A DNA stretch of 64,000 bases from Alphaproteobacteria bacterium (GTDB lineage Bacteria > Pseudomonadota > Alphaproteobacteria > Caulobacterales > Hyphomonadaceae), in contig JAHJSB010000006.1 of assembly GCA_018830285.1 (NCBI GenBank), forward strand, positions 1-64,000. The letters are read 5' to 3'. Under the pieces are notes generated by a model. It was not told the origin of the DNA. It did not search any database and saw only the letters and a list, made by a program, of their open reading frames with translations. Shown piece by piece: positions 26,755-33,859 of the stretch; within the stretch, counting starts at the first letter, position 1; the number at the start of each line of letters is the position of its first letter. Position numbers and translations under genes: made by a program.

Positions 26755-27157
26755 GTGTGTGGCGGGCGGAGGGTACGGGTCCGCATCGCATTACTATGAT
26801 CACACGGGAAAACAGGGTCGCGAGCCCGTTCCCTCCGCTGCCGGGGCCTTTGGCCCCCATGGCGACGGTTTGGGACGCCGCCATGACGTGTGTATTTTGG
26901 CCCGGAAGTGTATCCGGTCGGACAGGATTTGCGCGATCCGGCATGGCCGCAGATGACGGGGCTAGGATAAAGGCGGTGCGAATCCACCTGTTTTCCGCCG
27001 GACCGCCTGCGATAACAGGCATTCGGCCTCTTGATTCTCTTTCTCCTATCCGCCATAAGCCGGCTCTTCCGAGCGGTGCGGGCGAACGGCATGCCCCTCA
27101 GCTCATGAACTGACCAAGGGCCGCCCACGGGTGTGAGCTCGCACAAGGAGACTAGAA
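26755..27157 (+). promoter_or_regulatory. Long untranslated leader before rpmI-rplT
   Basis: About 400 bases without a convincing gene. It contains a tight GGGGCC-TTT-GGCCCC hairpin at 26843-26857 and, further on, competing pairings: GGTG/CACC (26975-26988) inside GGCGGT/ACCGCC (26972-27007), against CCTGTT/AACAGG (26987-27019). Alternative stems in front of rpmI-rplT are what an L20-autoregulated leader would show, although the sequence does not resemble the E. coli or Bacillus forms I know. A promoter for rpmI-rplT should also lie here. Confidence 0.35.
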
Positions 27158-27361
27158 ATGCCGAAGATGAAGACCAAGAAAGCCGCTGCCAAGCGGTTCA
27201 AGATCACGGCTACCGGGAAACTGAAGCATGGTGTCGTTGGCAAGCGCCACCGCCTCAGCAGCCATAATGCCAAGTATATCCGCCAGAACCGGGGCACCAA
27301 AGTTGCCTCGAGCGCCGATGTCGCCCGCGTCATGAAGAAGTTCCTGCCTTACGGCCTGTAA
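27158..27361 (+). CDS. rpmI: 50S ribosomal protein L35
   Basis: 67 residues, very basic, with P-K-M-K-T-K-K-A-A-A-K-R-F near the start and K-R-H-R-L-S near 30, the L35 signature. CAAGGAG stands upstream. Followed by rplT as in most bacteria. Confidence 0.97.
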   Translation: MPKMKTKKAAAKRFKITATGKLKHGVVGKRHRLSSHNAKYIRQNRGTKVASSADVARVMKKFLPYGL

Positions 27362-27403
27362 GCTTTTCCCGTTTTCCCCAAGATCTTGACTTAGGAGGCT
27401 CAA

Positions 27404-27766
27404 ATGCCCCGTTCACGCAATAAAGTGCCGGCCCACGCCCGCCACAAGAAAATCATCAAGCAGGCCAAAGGCTTCCGCAACCGTTCGAAGAACACGTTCT
27501 CGAACGCGCATGCCGCTGTCTGGAAAGCCGGCCAGTACGCTTATGTCGGCCGCAAGGTCAAAAAGCGCACGTTCCGGTCGCTCTGGATCCAGCGCATCAA
27601 CGCCGCTGTGCGCATCCACGACGACGAACTCACCTATAGCCGCTTCATCGACGGGCTGACCAAGGCTGGCATCGAAGTCGACCGCAAAGTCATGTCCGAC
27701 CTCGCGATCCGCGAGCCGGAATCGTTTGGCGTGCTGGTCAAGCAGGCGAAAGCCGCGCTCGCCTAG
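27404..27766 (+). CDS. rplT: 50S ribosomal protein L20
   Basis: 120 residues: [14 protein letters not shown] at the start, [11 protein letters not shown] and [13 protein letters not shown] typical of L20. Binds 23S rRNA early in assembly and in many bacteria represses its own operon. TTAGGAGG precedes the start; a terminator follows. Confidence 0.98.
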   Translation: MPRSRNKVPAHARHKKIIKQAKGFRNRSKNTFSNAHAAVWKAGQYAYVGRKVKKRTFRSLWIQRINAAVRIHDDELTYSRFIDGLTKAGIEVDRKVMSDLAIREPESFGVLVKQAKAALA

Positions 27767-27795
27767 GCTGCACCCAATTATGCTGCACAATGGAG

Positions 27796-27827
27796 AGCCC
27801 GGCCCTGAAAGCCGGGCTTTTCCTTTT
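27796..27827 (+). terminator. Rho-independent terminator after rplT
   Basis: AGCCCGGC pairs perfectly with GCCGGGCT across a seven-base loop, followed by TTTTCCTTTT. It lies 30 bases after the rplT stop and ahead of pheS. Confidence 0.88.
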
Positions 27828-27891
27828 GGCGTTTGCATGATGTCCCGAAGCGACTAGAAAGCGCGCTTGATCCTGAACAGAGGCTGGAACC

Positions 27892-28968
27892 TTGTCCGAT
27901 ATCAAAACGATAGAGAAAGAGGCCCTCGCGGCGATTGACGCCGCGGCGAGCCTGGATGGGCTGGATGCGGTGCGCGTCGCCGAGCTTGGCAAAAAGGGCC
28001 GCGTTTCCGGCCTGATGAGCGGCCTTGGCAAGATGAGCCCGGACGAGCGCAAGGAAAACGGGCCGAAACTGAACGCCCTCAAGGTGACGGTCGAAGAGGC
28101 CGTGCGCGCGCGCAAGGCCGTGCTTGAGACCAAGGCGCTGGAAGCGCAACTGGCGACGGAAAAGGTCGACCTGACGCTTCCGCCGGCGCCGGGCCCACGC
28201 ACCGGAACCCTGCATCCCGTGATGCAGGTCTTCGAGGAGATCGCGGCGATTTTCGGCGATATGGGATTCACCGTGGCCGAGGGCCCGGACATCGAGGACG
28301 ACTGGCACAATTTCACCGCGCTGAACTTCCCTGAAGGCCATCCGGCGCGCGAGATGCATGACACGTTCTTCCTGGACGCGCCCGAGGGCGGCACGCCCAA
28401 AGTGCTGCGCACGCATACGAGCCCGGTGCAGATCCGTACGATGATGAACCAGAAGCCGCCGCTGCGCATTCTCGTGCCGGGGCGGGTGTACCGCAACGAC
28501 TGGGACGCGACGCATACGCCGATGTTCCACCAGGTCGAGGGACTCGTGATCGAGGAAGGCATCCATATGGGCCATCTGAAAGGCTGCCTGATTGATTTCG
28601 TGAAGGCCTTTTTCGAGGTTGATAATGTCGTGGCGCGTTTTCGCCCGCATTTCTTCCCGTTCACCGAGCCTTCGGCGGAAATGGATGTGCAGTGCCTGCG
28701 TGAAGGCGGCATGGTGGAAGTGGGCAAGGGCGCCGAATGGCTGGAAGTGCTTGGCTGCGGCATGGTGCATCCGAACGTGCTGCGCAATTGCGGGCTCGAC
28801 CCCGCGACGCACCAGGGCTTTGCCTTCGGCATGGGCGTTGATCGCCTTGCCATGCTGAAATACGGCATGCCGGACCTGCGCCCCTATTTCGAGGCCGACC
28901 CGCAATGGACGCGCCATTACGGCTTTGCGCCTTGGACGACGCCGTCCGTCAGCGGAGGGCTCAGCTGA
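27892..28968 (+). CDS. pheS: Phenylalanyl-tRNA synthetase alpha subunit
   Basis: 358 residues, usual length. N-terminal coiled-coil tRNA-binding arm, then the class II catalytic domain with the motif 2 region ([10 protein letters not shown]) and motif 3 ([13 protein letters not shown]) near residue 315. Charges tRNA-Phe as an alpha2-beta2 tetramer with PheT. The start is TTG at 27892, giving M-S-D-I-K; no ATG fits the conserved N-terminus. The stop TGA overlaps the pheT ATG. Confidence 0.97.
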   Translation: MSDIKTIEKEALAAIDAAASLDGLDAVRVAELGKKGRVSGLMSGLGKMSPDERKENGPKLNALKVTVEEAVRARKAVLETKALEAQLATEKVDLTLPPAPGPRTGTLHPVMQVFEEIAAIFGDMGFTVAEGPDIEDDWHNFTALNFPEGHPAREMHDTFFLDAPEGGTPKVLRTHTSPVQIRTMMNQKPPLRILVPGRVYRNDWDATHTPMFHQVEGLVIEEGIHMGHLKGCLIDFVKAFFEVDNVVARFRPHFFPFTEPSAEMDVQCLREGGMVEVGKGAEWLEVLGCGMVHPNVLRNCGLDPATHQGFAFGMGVDRLAMLKYGMPDLRPYFEADPQWTRHYGFAPWTTPSVSGGLS

Positions 28969-31361
28969 TGAAATTCACGCTTTCCTGGCTAACCGACCAT
29001 CTGGCCACCAAGGCCGGGCTCGATGAAATCCTGGCGCTGATGCTGAAGGCGGGGCTGGAGGTCGAGGAGGTTGTCGATCCGAACCAGACCCTTAAAGACT
29101 TCACCGTTTGCAAGGTGATTGAGGCGGTGCCGCATCCGGATGCTGACAAGCTGCGCGTGTGCACGGTGGAGACGGTGGACGGCACCAAGCAGATCGTGTG
29201 CGGCGCGCCGAATGCGCGGGCCGGCATGACGGCCATCTATGCCGGGCTGGGCGCGTATATTCCGGGCCTTGAATTCGCACTCGACAAGAAGCCGCGCGCC
29301 ATTCGCGGCGTCGAAAGCCACGGCATGATGTGTTCCACCAAGGAACTGAATGCGGGCGAGGACCATGACGGGATTGCCGACCTGGACGATTCCCTGCCGC
29401 TCGGCACGCCGGCAGCCGTGGCGCTGGGCCTGAATGACCCGGTCATCGATTTTGAAGTGACGCCGAACCGGCCGGACTGGCTCGGTGTGCAGGGCATTGC
29501 GCGCGACCTGGCGGCTGCGGGCGCCGGGCGGTTCATCCGTTCGGATGCGAAGAAGGTGCCGGGCAGTTTCGATTGCCCTGTCGAGATCAAGCTGGAAGCG
29601 CCAGATGCCTGCCCGATGTTCGCGGGCGCGATGATCCGCGGCGTCACAAATGGTCCGTCGCCGGACTGGATGCAGGCGCGTCTCAAGGCGGTCGGTATCC
29701 AGCCGAAATCCCTGCTGGTGGACGTGACGAATTATATCTCGCTTGATCGCGCGCGGCCATTGCACGTATATGATGCCGCCAAGCTGCGCGGAACGGTCGT
29801 GGCGCGGCTGGGAAAGGCGGGCGAGAGCCTCGAAGCGCTGGACGGCAAGACTTACAAGGTAACGCCGGAAATGTGCGTCATCGCCGATGGCAGCGGTGTG
29901 ATCGGCCTTGGCGGCGTGATGGGCGGCGCTTCGACAGCGGTGTCGGACGAGACCGTCGATGTGTTCATCGAGAGCGCCTGGTTCGATCCGCTGCGCACCG
30001 CGCGCACGGGACGCGCGACGGGCATCCATTCGGATGCGCGTTATCGGTTCGAACGCGGCGTTGATCCGCAAAGCTGTGTGGACGGGGTGAACCTCGCCCT
30101 GGAACTGATCCTGGAACATGGCGGCGGCACGGCGTCGAAGCTCAACGCGGCCGGATCGATCCCCGCGCGCATCGACAAGGTGACCTTCTATCCCGCTGAC
30201 GTCGAACGCCTGACAGGCCTTGTCGTGAAGCTGCCGGAGATGCGGCGGATCATCAAGGACCTCGAGTTCGATATCGAGGATGCGGGCGATGCCTGGTACC
30301 TGCTGCCGCCGAGCTTCCGGTTCGACATGGAGCAGTCGGCCGACCTGGTTGAGGAAGTTGCGCGCCTGATCGGGTACGACTCGCTGCCCGTGACTTCCCT
30401 GCCTGAGCCGGTCGGTGGCCGCCGTGCCATCACGACACCGATCCAGGAACGCGTGCGCGTGTCCCGCCGGGTAATAGCGGCGCGCGGCTTCCTTGAAGCC
30501 GTGACATGGAGCTTCATGGCGAAGGACCATGCGGCGCTGTTCGCCAAGCATGACCCGGCGCTGGCGGTCGCGAATCCTGTGGCGAGCGAACTCAACCAGA
30601 TGCGCCCCTCGATTATCGGCAACCTGGCTGTGGCCGCGCAGCGGGCCGCCAATCATGGCGAACCGGGCGCGCGCCTGTTCGAAGTCGGACCCATCTATCT
30701 GGGCGACGGTCCGAAGGACCAGCGCACGGTTGCGTCGGGCGTTGTGCGCCCCGCCAACCAGCGCCACTGGCAGGGCAAGCCCCACGCCTATGATTCCTAC
30801 GCGGCAAAGGCTGACCTGTTCGCAGTGCTGGATGCGCTCGGCCAGCCGGGCGAGCGGTTCCAGGTCGGCGCGCCGACACAGCCGCACTGGCATCCGGGGC
30901 AGGCAGCCTGCCTGAAGCTCGGGCCGAAGGTGACAGTCGGCCATTTTGGCGCGATCCACCCGGGTGTGCTCAAGGCACTCGGCGTTGACGGGCCGATGTT
31001 CGGGTTTGAGCTGAACCTGAATGCACTGCCACAGATGAAGACACGGCCGACCAAGACCAAGCCGGTGCTGCAACGTGCTGACCTGACGCCAATCCGGCGT
31101 GACCTCGCCTTCCTCGTGGACGAAGCCGTGCCGGCCGGTGACCTGGTGAAGCATGCCGTGGGCGCCGACAAGCAGCTGATTGTCTCGGCTGACGTGTTCG
31201 ACGTCTATCAGGGCGCAGGCGTGCCCGAGGGCAGGAAATCAGTCGCCTTCGAAGTGACCATCCAACCGCTTGAAAAGCTGACGGATGAAGACATCCAGGG
31301 CCTCATGGACCGGATCGTGGCATCTGTCGCCAAGGGCGCGCGCGGCGTGCTAAGAGGCTAG
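28968..31361 (+). CDS. pheT: Phenylalanyl-tRNA synthetase beta subunit
   Basis: 797 residues. M-K-F-T-L-S-W-L start, EMAP-type tRNA-binding domain (about 40-150, C-G-A-P-N-A-R-A-G), B3/B4 editing domain (about 210-390), B5 domain and a C-terminal ferredoxin-fold anticodon-binding domain (R-R-D-L-A-F-L-V-D, about 710 onward). ATG at 28968 overlaps the pheS stop (TGATG) with GGAGG 9 bases before, so translation is coupled. A longer open frame upstream, starting inside pheS, is not needed. Confidence 0.97.
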   Translation: MKFTLSWLTDHLATKAGLDEILALMLKAGLEVEEVVDPNQTLKDFTVCKVIEAVPHPDADKLRVCTVETVDGTKQIVCGAPNARAGMTAIYAGLGAYIPGLEFALDKKPRAIRGVESHGMMCSTKELNAGEDHDGIADLDDSLPLGTPAAVALGLNDPVIDFEVTPNRPDWLGVQGIARDLAAAGAGRFIRSDAKKVPGSFDCPVEIKLEAPDACPMFAGAMIRGVTNGPSPDWMQARLKAVGIQPKSLLVDVTNYISLDRARPLHVYDAAKLRGTVVARLGKAGESLEALDGKTYKVTPEMCVIADGSGVIGLGGVMGGASTAVSDETVDVFIESAWFDPLRTARTGRATGIHSDARYRFERGVDPQSCVDGVNLALELILEHGGGTASKLNAAGSIPARIDKVTFYPADVERLTGLVVKLPEMRRIIKDLEFDIEDAGDAWYLLPPSFRFDMEQSADLVEEVARLIGYDSLPVTSLPEPVGGRRAITTPIQERVRVSRRVIAARGFLEAVTWSFMAKDHAALFAKHDPALAVANPVASELNQMRPSIIGNLAVAAQRAANHGEPGARLFEVGPIYLGDGPKDQRTVASGVVRPANQRHWQGKPHAYDSYAAKADLFAVLDALGQPGERFQVGAPTQPHWHPGQAACLKLGPKVTVGHFGAIHPGVLKALGVDGPMFGFELNLNALPQMKTRPTKTKPVLQRADLTPIRRDLAFLVDEAVPAGDLVKHAVGADKQLIVSADVFDVYQGAGVPEGRKSVAFEVTIQPLEKLTDEDIQGLMDRIVASVAKGARGVLRG

Positions 31362-31388
31362 CAGGTTCGCGTAGCCGGAAGGGCCCCA

Positions 31389-32222
31389 ATGACTGACACA
31401 ACACTCCCCGCCGCCTTGAGCGTGGCCATTGCCGGTGTCGCCGGGCGGATGGGGCGCCAGCTCGTAGCAGGCGCGATGGATGCAGGCCTGTCGGTCGTGG
31501 GCGGGACGGAGGCACCCGGCAGCGGGCCGTTCGACCGGGATATCGGCGAACTGGCCGGACGCGGCTTGTTGGGAATTCGCCCCGTGACCGATCCTGTCTC
31601 GGCAGCGGCGAACGCGGATGTCTGGATCGATTTTACACGGCCGGCGGCCACGCTGGCGGCACTTGACGCCCTGAAGCATACCCGCGTCAGCGGCGTCGTG
31701 ATCGGCACGACCGGGCTGAGCGCTGCACAGGACGCGGAAATTGCGCGGGTCGCCGAGCGGCTGGCCATCGTCAAGGCCGGGAATTTCTCTGTCGGCATCA
31801 ACCTGTTGCAGGCCCTGACCCGAATGGCAGCGAGCCGTTTGGGCGAGGGATGGGATATCGAGATCCTGGAAACGCATCACCGGCGCAAGGTGGATGCCCC
31901 TTCGGGCACGGCCCTGATGCTGGGGGACGCCGCTGCCGAAGGGCGTGGCGCTCCACTCGATACGCTGCGGAGCCCGCCTTATGACGGACCGGACAGCGCC
32001 CGCGTGCCCGGCCAGATCGGCTTTTCCGTGCGTCGCATGGGCGATGTCATCGGCGAGCATTCCGTCAGTCTCGGCTCGGACATGGAAATCGTCACGCTGA
32101 GCCATCAGGCGCTGGACCGGGCCGTGTTCGCCCATGGCGCCATGCAGGCCGCCGCCTGGGTCAACGGGCGCAAGCCGGGCCTGTATGGCATGAATGACGT
32201 GCTGGGCCTGCCGGACGCCTGA
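31389..32222 (+). CDS. dapB: 4-hydroxy-tetrahydrodipicolinate reductase (DapB)
   Basis: 277 residues. N-terminal NAD(P)H motif V-A-G-R-M-G-R-Q near residue 17 and the catalytic/substrate motif E-T-H-H-R-R-K-V-D-A-P-S-G-T-A near 160 (the His and Lys pair are catalytic). Second step of the lysine/meso-diaminopimelate branch, hence linked to peptidoglycan. GGAAGGG precedes the start. It is followed after about 100 bases by the PTS gene pair. Confidence 0.97.
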   Translation: MTDTTLPAALSVAIAGVAGRMGRQLVAGAMDAGLSVVGGTEAPGSGPFDRDIGELAGRGLLGIRPVTDPVSAAANADVWIDFTRPAATLAALDALKHTRVSGVVIGTTGLSAAQDAEIARVAERLAIVKAGNFSVGINLLQALTRMAASRLGEGWDIEILETHHRRKVDAPSGTALMLGDAAAEGRGAPLDTLRSPPYDGPDSARVPGQIGFSVRRMGDVIGEHSVSLGSDMEIVTLSHQALDRAVFAHGAMQAAAWVNGRKPGLYGMNDVLGLPDA

Positions 32223-32322
32223 CGCAGCGGCCTATCTGCGCAACGGCTAAATCAGGGTTGACGCCGCGCCGATGCGTGGCAGCATGACGAGTTCGTTAGG
32301 AATGGCCCTGGAAGGTTCCGGC

Positions 32323-32727
32323 ATGATCGGCATTGTTGTCGTCAGCCACGGCAAGCTCGCACGTGAACTGGTCGCCGCCACGGAACATGTGGTTGGCGAA
32401 CAGCCCTGCTTTCGTTCGATTTCCATTGAGGTCGAGGATGATATCGAGGCGCGCCGCGACCAGATCCGCGAAACGGCGAAGGCCTGTGACCGCGGACGGG
32501 GCGTCATCATCCTGACGGACATGTTCGGCGGCACCCCATCGAACCTCGCCATGTCGGTCATGAGCGCCGGCAATATCGAAGTGCTGTCGGGGGTGAACCT
32601 GCCCATGCTGATCAAGCTCGCCGAAGTGCGCAACGCGCTGTCTTTGGCCGAGGCCGCGAAAGTGGCCGCCGAAGCAGGCCGCAAGTATATCAGTATCGCA
32701 TCTGACCTGCTGGCGAAGTCATCCTAG
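32323..32727 (+). CDS. PTS EIIA component, mannose type
   Basis: 134 residues. I-G-I-V-V-V-S-H-G-K-L places the phospho-accepting His at residue 9, and D-M-F-G-G-T-P-S-N-L-A is the conserved loop of mannose-family EIIA. No membrane EIIB/EIIC is present. In alphaproteobacteria such soluble EIIA-HPr pairs form an incomplete, regulatory phosphotransferase chain rather than a sugar transporter. GGAAGG lies upstream of the ATG; its TAG stop overlaps the GTG start of the HPr gene. Confidence 0.9.
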   Translation: MIGIVVVSHGKLARELVAATEHVVGEQPCFRSISIEVEDDIEARRDQIRETAKACDRGRGVIILTDMFGGTPSNLAMSVMSAGNIEVLSGVNLPMLIKLAEVRNALSLAEAAKVAAEAGRKYISIASDLLAKSS

Positions 32728-33032
32728 TGCATCCGGCGACGACAACGGCGACCCAGCGCGTGATGATCGTGAACCGGAAGGGCCTGCACGCGCGCGCCTC
32801 GGCGCGGCTGTCGCGGCTGGCAAGCGAGTTCGACGCCCATGTCACCGTCCACCACGAGGCTGAGAGCGCGGACGCGCGGTCGATCATGGATCTGTTGATG
32901 CTGGTGGCGCATATGGGCTGCGAAGTGGAGCTGCGTGCGGAAGGCCCGGAAGCGGCGGAAGCGGTGATCGCGATCGCCAGCCTGATTGCCGAAGGCTTTG
33001 GCGAACAGGGCCAGGACGACGAAATCTGCTGA
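32727..33032 (+). CDS. HPr family phosphocarrier protein
   Basis: 101 residues from a GTG that overlaps the EIIA stop (TAGTG), so translation is coupled. K-G-L-H-A-R-A-S gives the EI-phosphorylated His near residue 22. The Ser used by HPr kinase is in A-R-S-I-M-D-L-L-M-L, which matches HPr pattern R-S-I-M. It passes phosphate from enzyme I to EIIA. Enzyme I and HPr kinase are not in this window. Confidence 0.92.
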   Translation: MHPATTTATQRVMIVNRKGLHARASARLSRLASEFDAHVTVHHEAESADARSIMDLLMLVAHMGCEVELRAEGPEAAEAVIAIASLIAEGFGEQGQDDEIC

Positions 33033-33063
33033 TACCGCAGGCATTCGGTAGCCGTTTAGCCGG

Positions 33064-33660
33064 TTAACGCTGGGTTGGCGTATCCTCAGCGTTCACGTCG
33101 GTCCAGAGGGGCTTGCCAGATTCCCTGGGTTCAGGCGCAGCAAGCTTGGCCAGGTAGATGTTTCCATCCGAATCGGCATGGTCGACGGTCAGCTGGGCGA
33201 CCACGGCAACAAATTCCGTGACGCTGACGATGCGGTCGAGATTGGGATCGAACCGGACAGGGTTGGCCAGCGTGTCGTCGCGCGCGGGCAGGCTATTGGC
33301 CCAGTCCTGCTGCTCTAGGCCGCTCAATGTGCCATCGGCATTGGCGTCGGCCACCGTGAACGCCGCGACCGCACCTGTCCTGAGTTCGTTCGGCGTGACA
33401 TGGCCATCATCATTGGCGTCGAAGCTTACGATCAGGCCGCCACCAGGGACAAGCTGGCCTGACGCGTGGCGCCCATGCGGGGCATCCGGCTTGAGGCGAC
33501 CCTGGCCGGGCAGGCGCACGATGTCGTCGGCGTCCCCGGTGTCCTGGATGTCCGACTCGACCAGGCCTGCCGTTTCGGTTGCGCTGACGCTCTGCGCCAG
33601 GCATGGCACGCCGAGCCAGACAAGCGCAGTCAGGGTAGATGCCAGATAGCGTGGGCGCAT
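33064..33660 (-). CDS. Exported EF-hand protein
   Basis: 198 residues with a signal peptide ending near P-C-L-A-Q-S. Four EF-hand-like loops can be seen: D-A-N-D-D-G-H-V-T-P-N-E (good), D-A-N-A-D-G-T-L-S-G-L-E (good), D-P-N-L-D-R-I-V-S-V-T-E (Gly at loop position 6 replaced by Arg, weaker) and D-S-D-G-N (partial). Probably a periplasmic calcium-binding protein of unknown role. Divergent from divL. Confidence 0.8.
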   Translation of the reverse strand: MRPRYLASTLTALVWLGVPCLAQSVSATETAGLVESDIQDTGDADDIVRLPGQGRLKPDAPHGRHASGQLVPGGGLIVSFDANDDGHVTPNELRTGAVAAFTVADANADGTLSGLEQQDWANSLPARDDTLANPVRFDPNLDRIVSVTEFVAVVAQLTVDHADSDGNIYLAKLAAPEPRESGKPLWTDVNAEDTPTQR

Positions 33661-33769
33661 GAGTGGTTCCTGTCGAGTGACCAGACGGGCAGACTATGCC
33701 GCTGTGGTTTATTTGCAACATGACGTTTCAGTTACCTTGCATGGGTCCGGCGCGCGTCTTACCGTCCCG

Positions 33770-33784
33770 TTAACGCTGCCTTAA
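33770..33784 (+). promoter_or_regulatory. Perfect CtrA-type box upstream of divL
   Basis: TTAA-CGCTGCC-TTAA matches the TTAA-N7-TTAA consensus exactly and lies 76 bases before the divL ATG. A TTAACC half-site follows at 33803-33808. The spacer is shared with the divergent EF-hand gene. Confidence 0.6.
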
Positions 33785-33859
33785 TGGAATGGGAGCATTC
33801 CGTTAACCTCTTGCGGCTGTCCGAAAGGCGGCCGATTCAGGCGATGGAATTGGAAGACA

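Noticed and set aside
26757-27113. A 118-codon plus-strand frame in the rpmI leader
   Set aside because: No Shine-Dalgarno, composition unlike the genes around it and it contains the hairpins of the leader; untranslated RNA is a better explanation.
28989-31154. A 721-codon open frame on the minus strand opposite pheT
   Set aside because: Fully inside pheT and composed of Arg/His/Ala-rich sequence with no motifs; a shadow of pheT codon bias.
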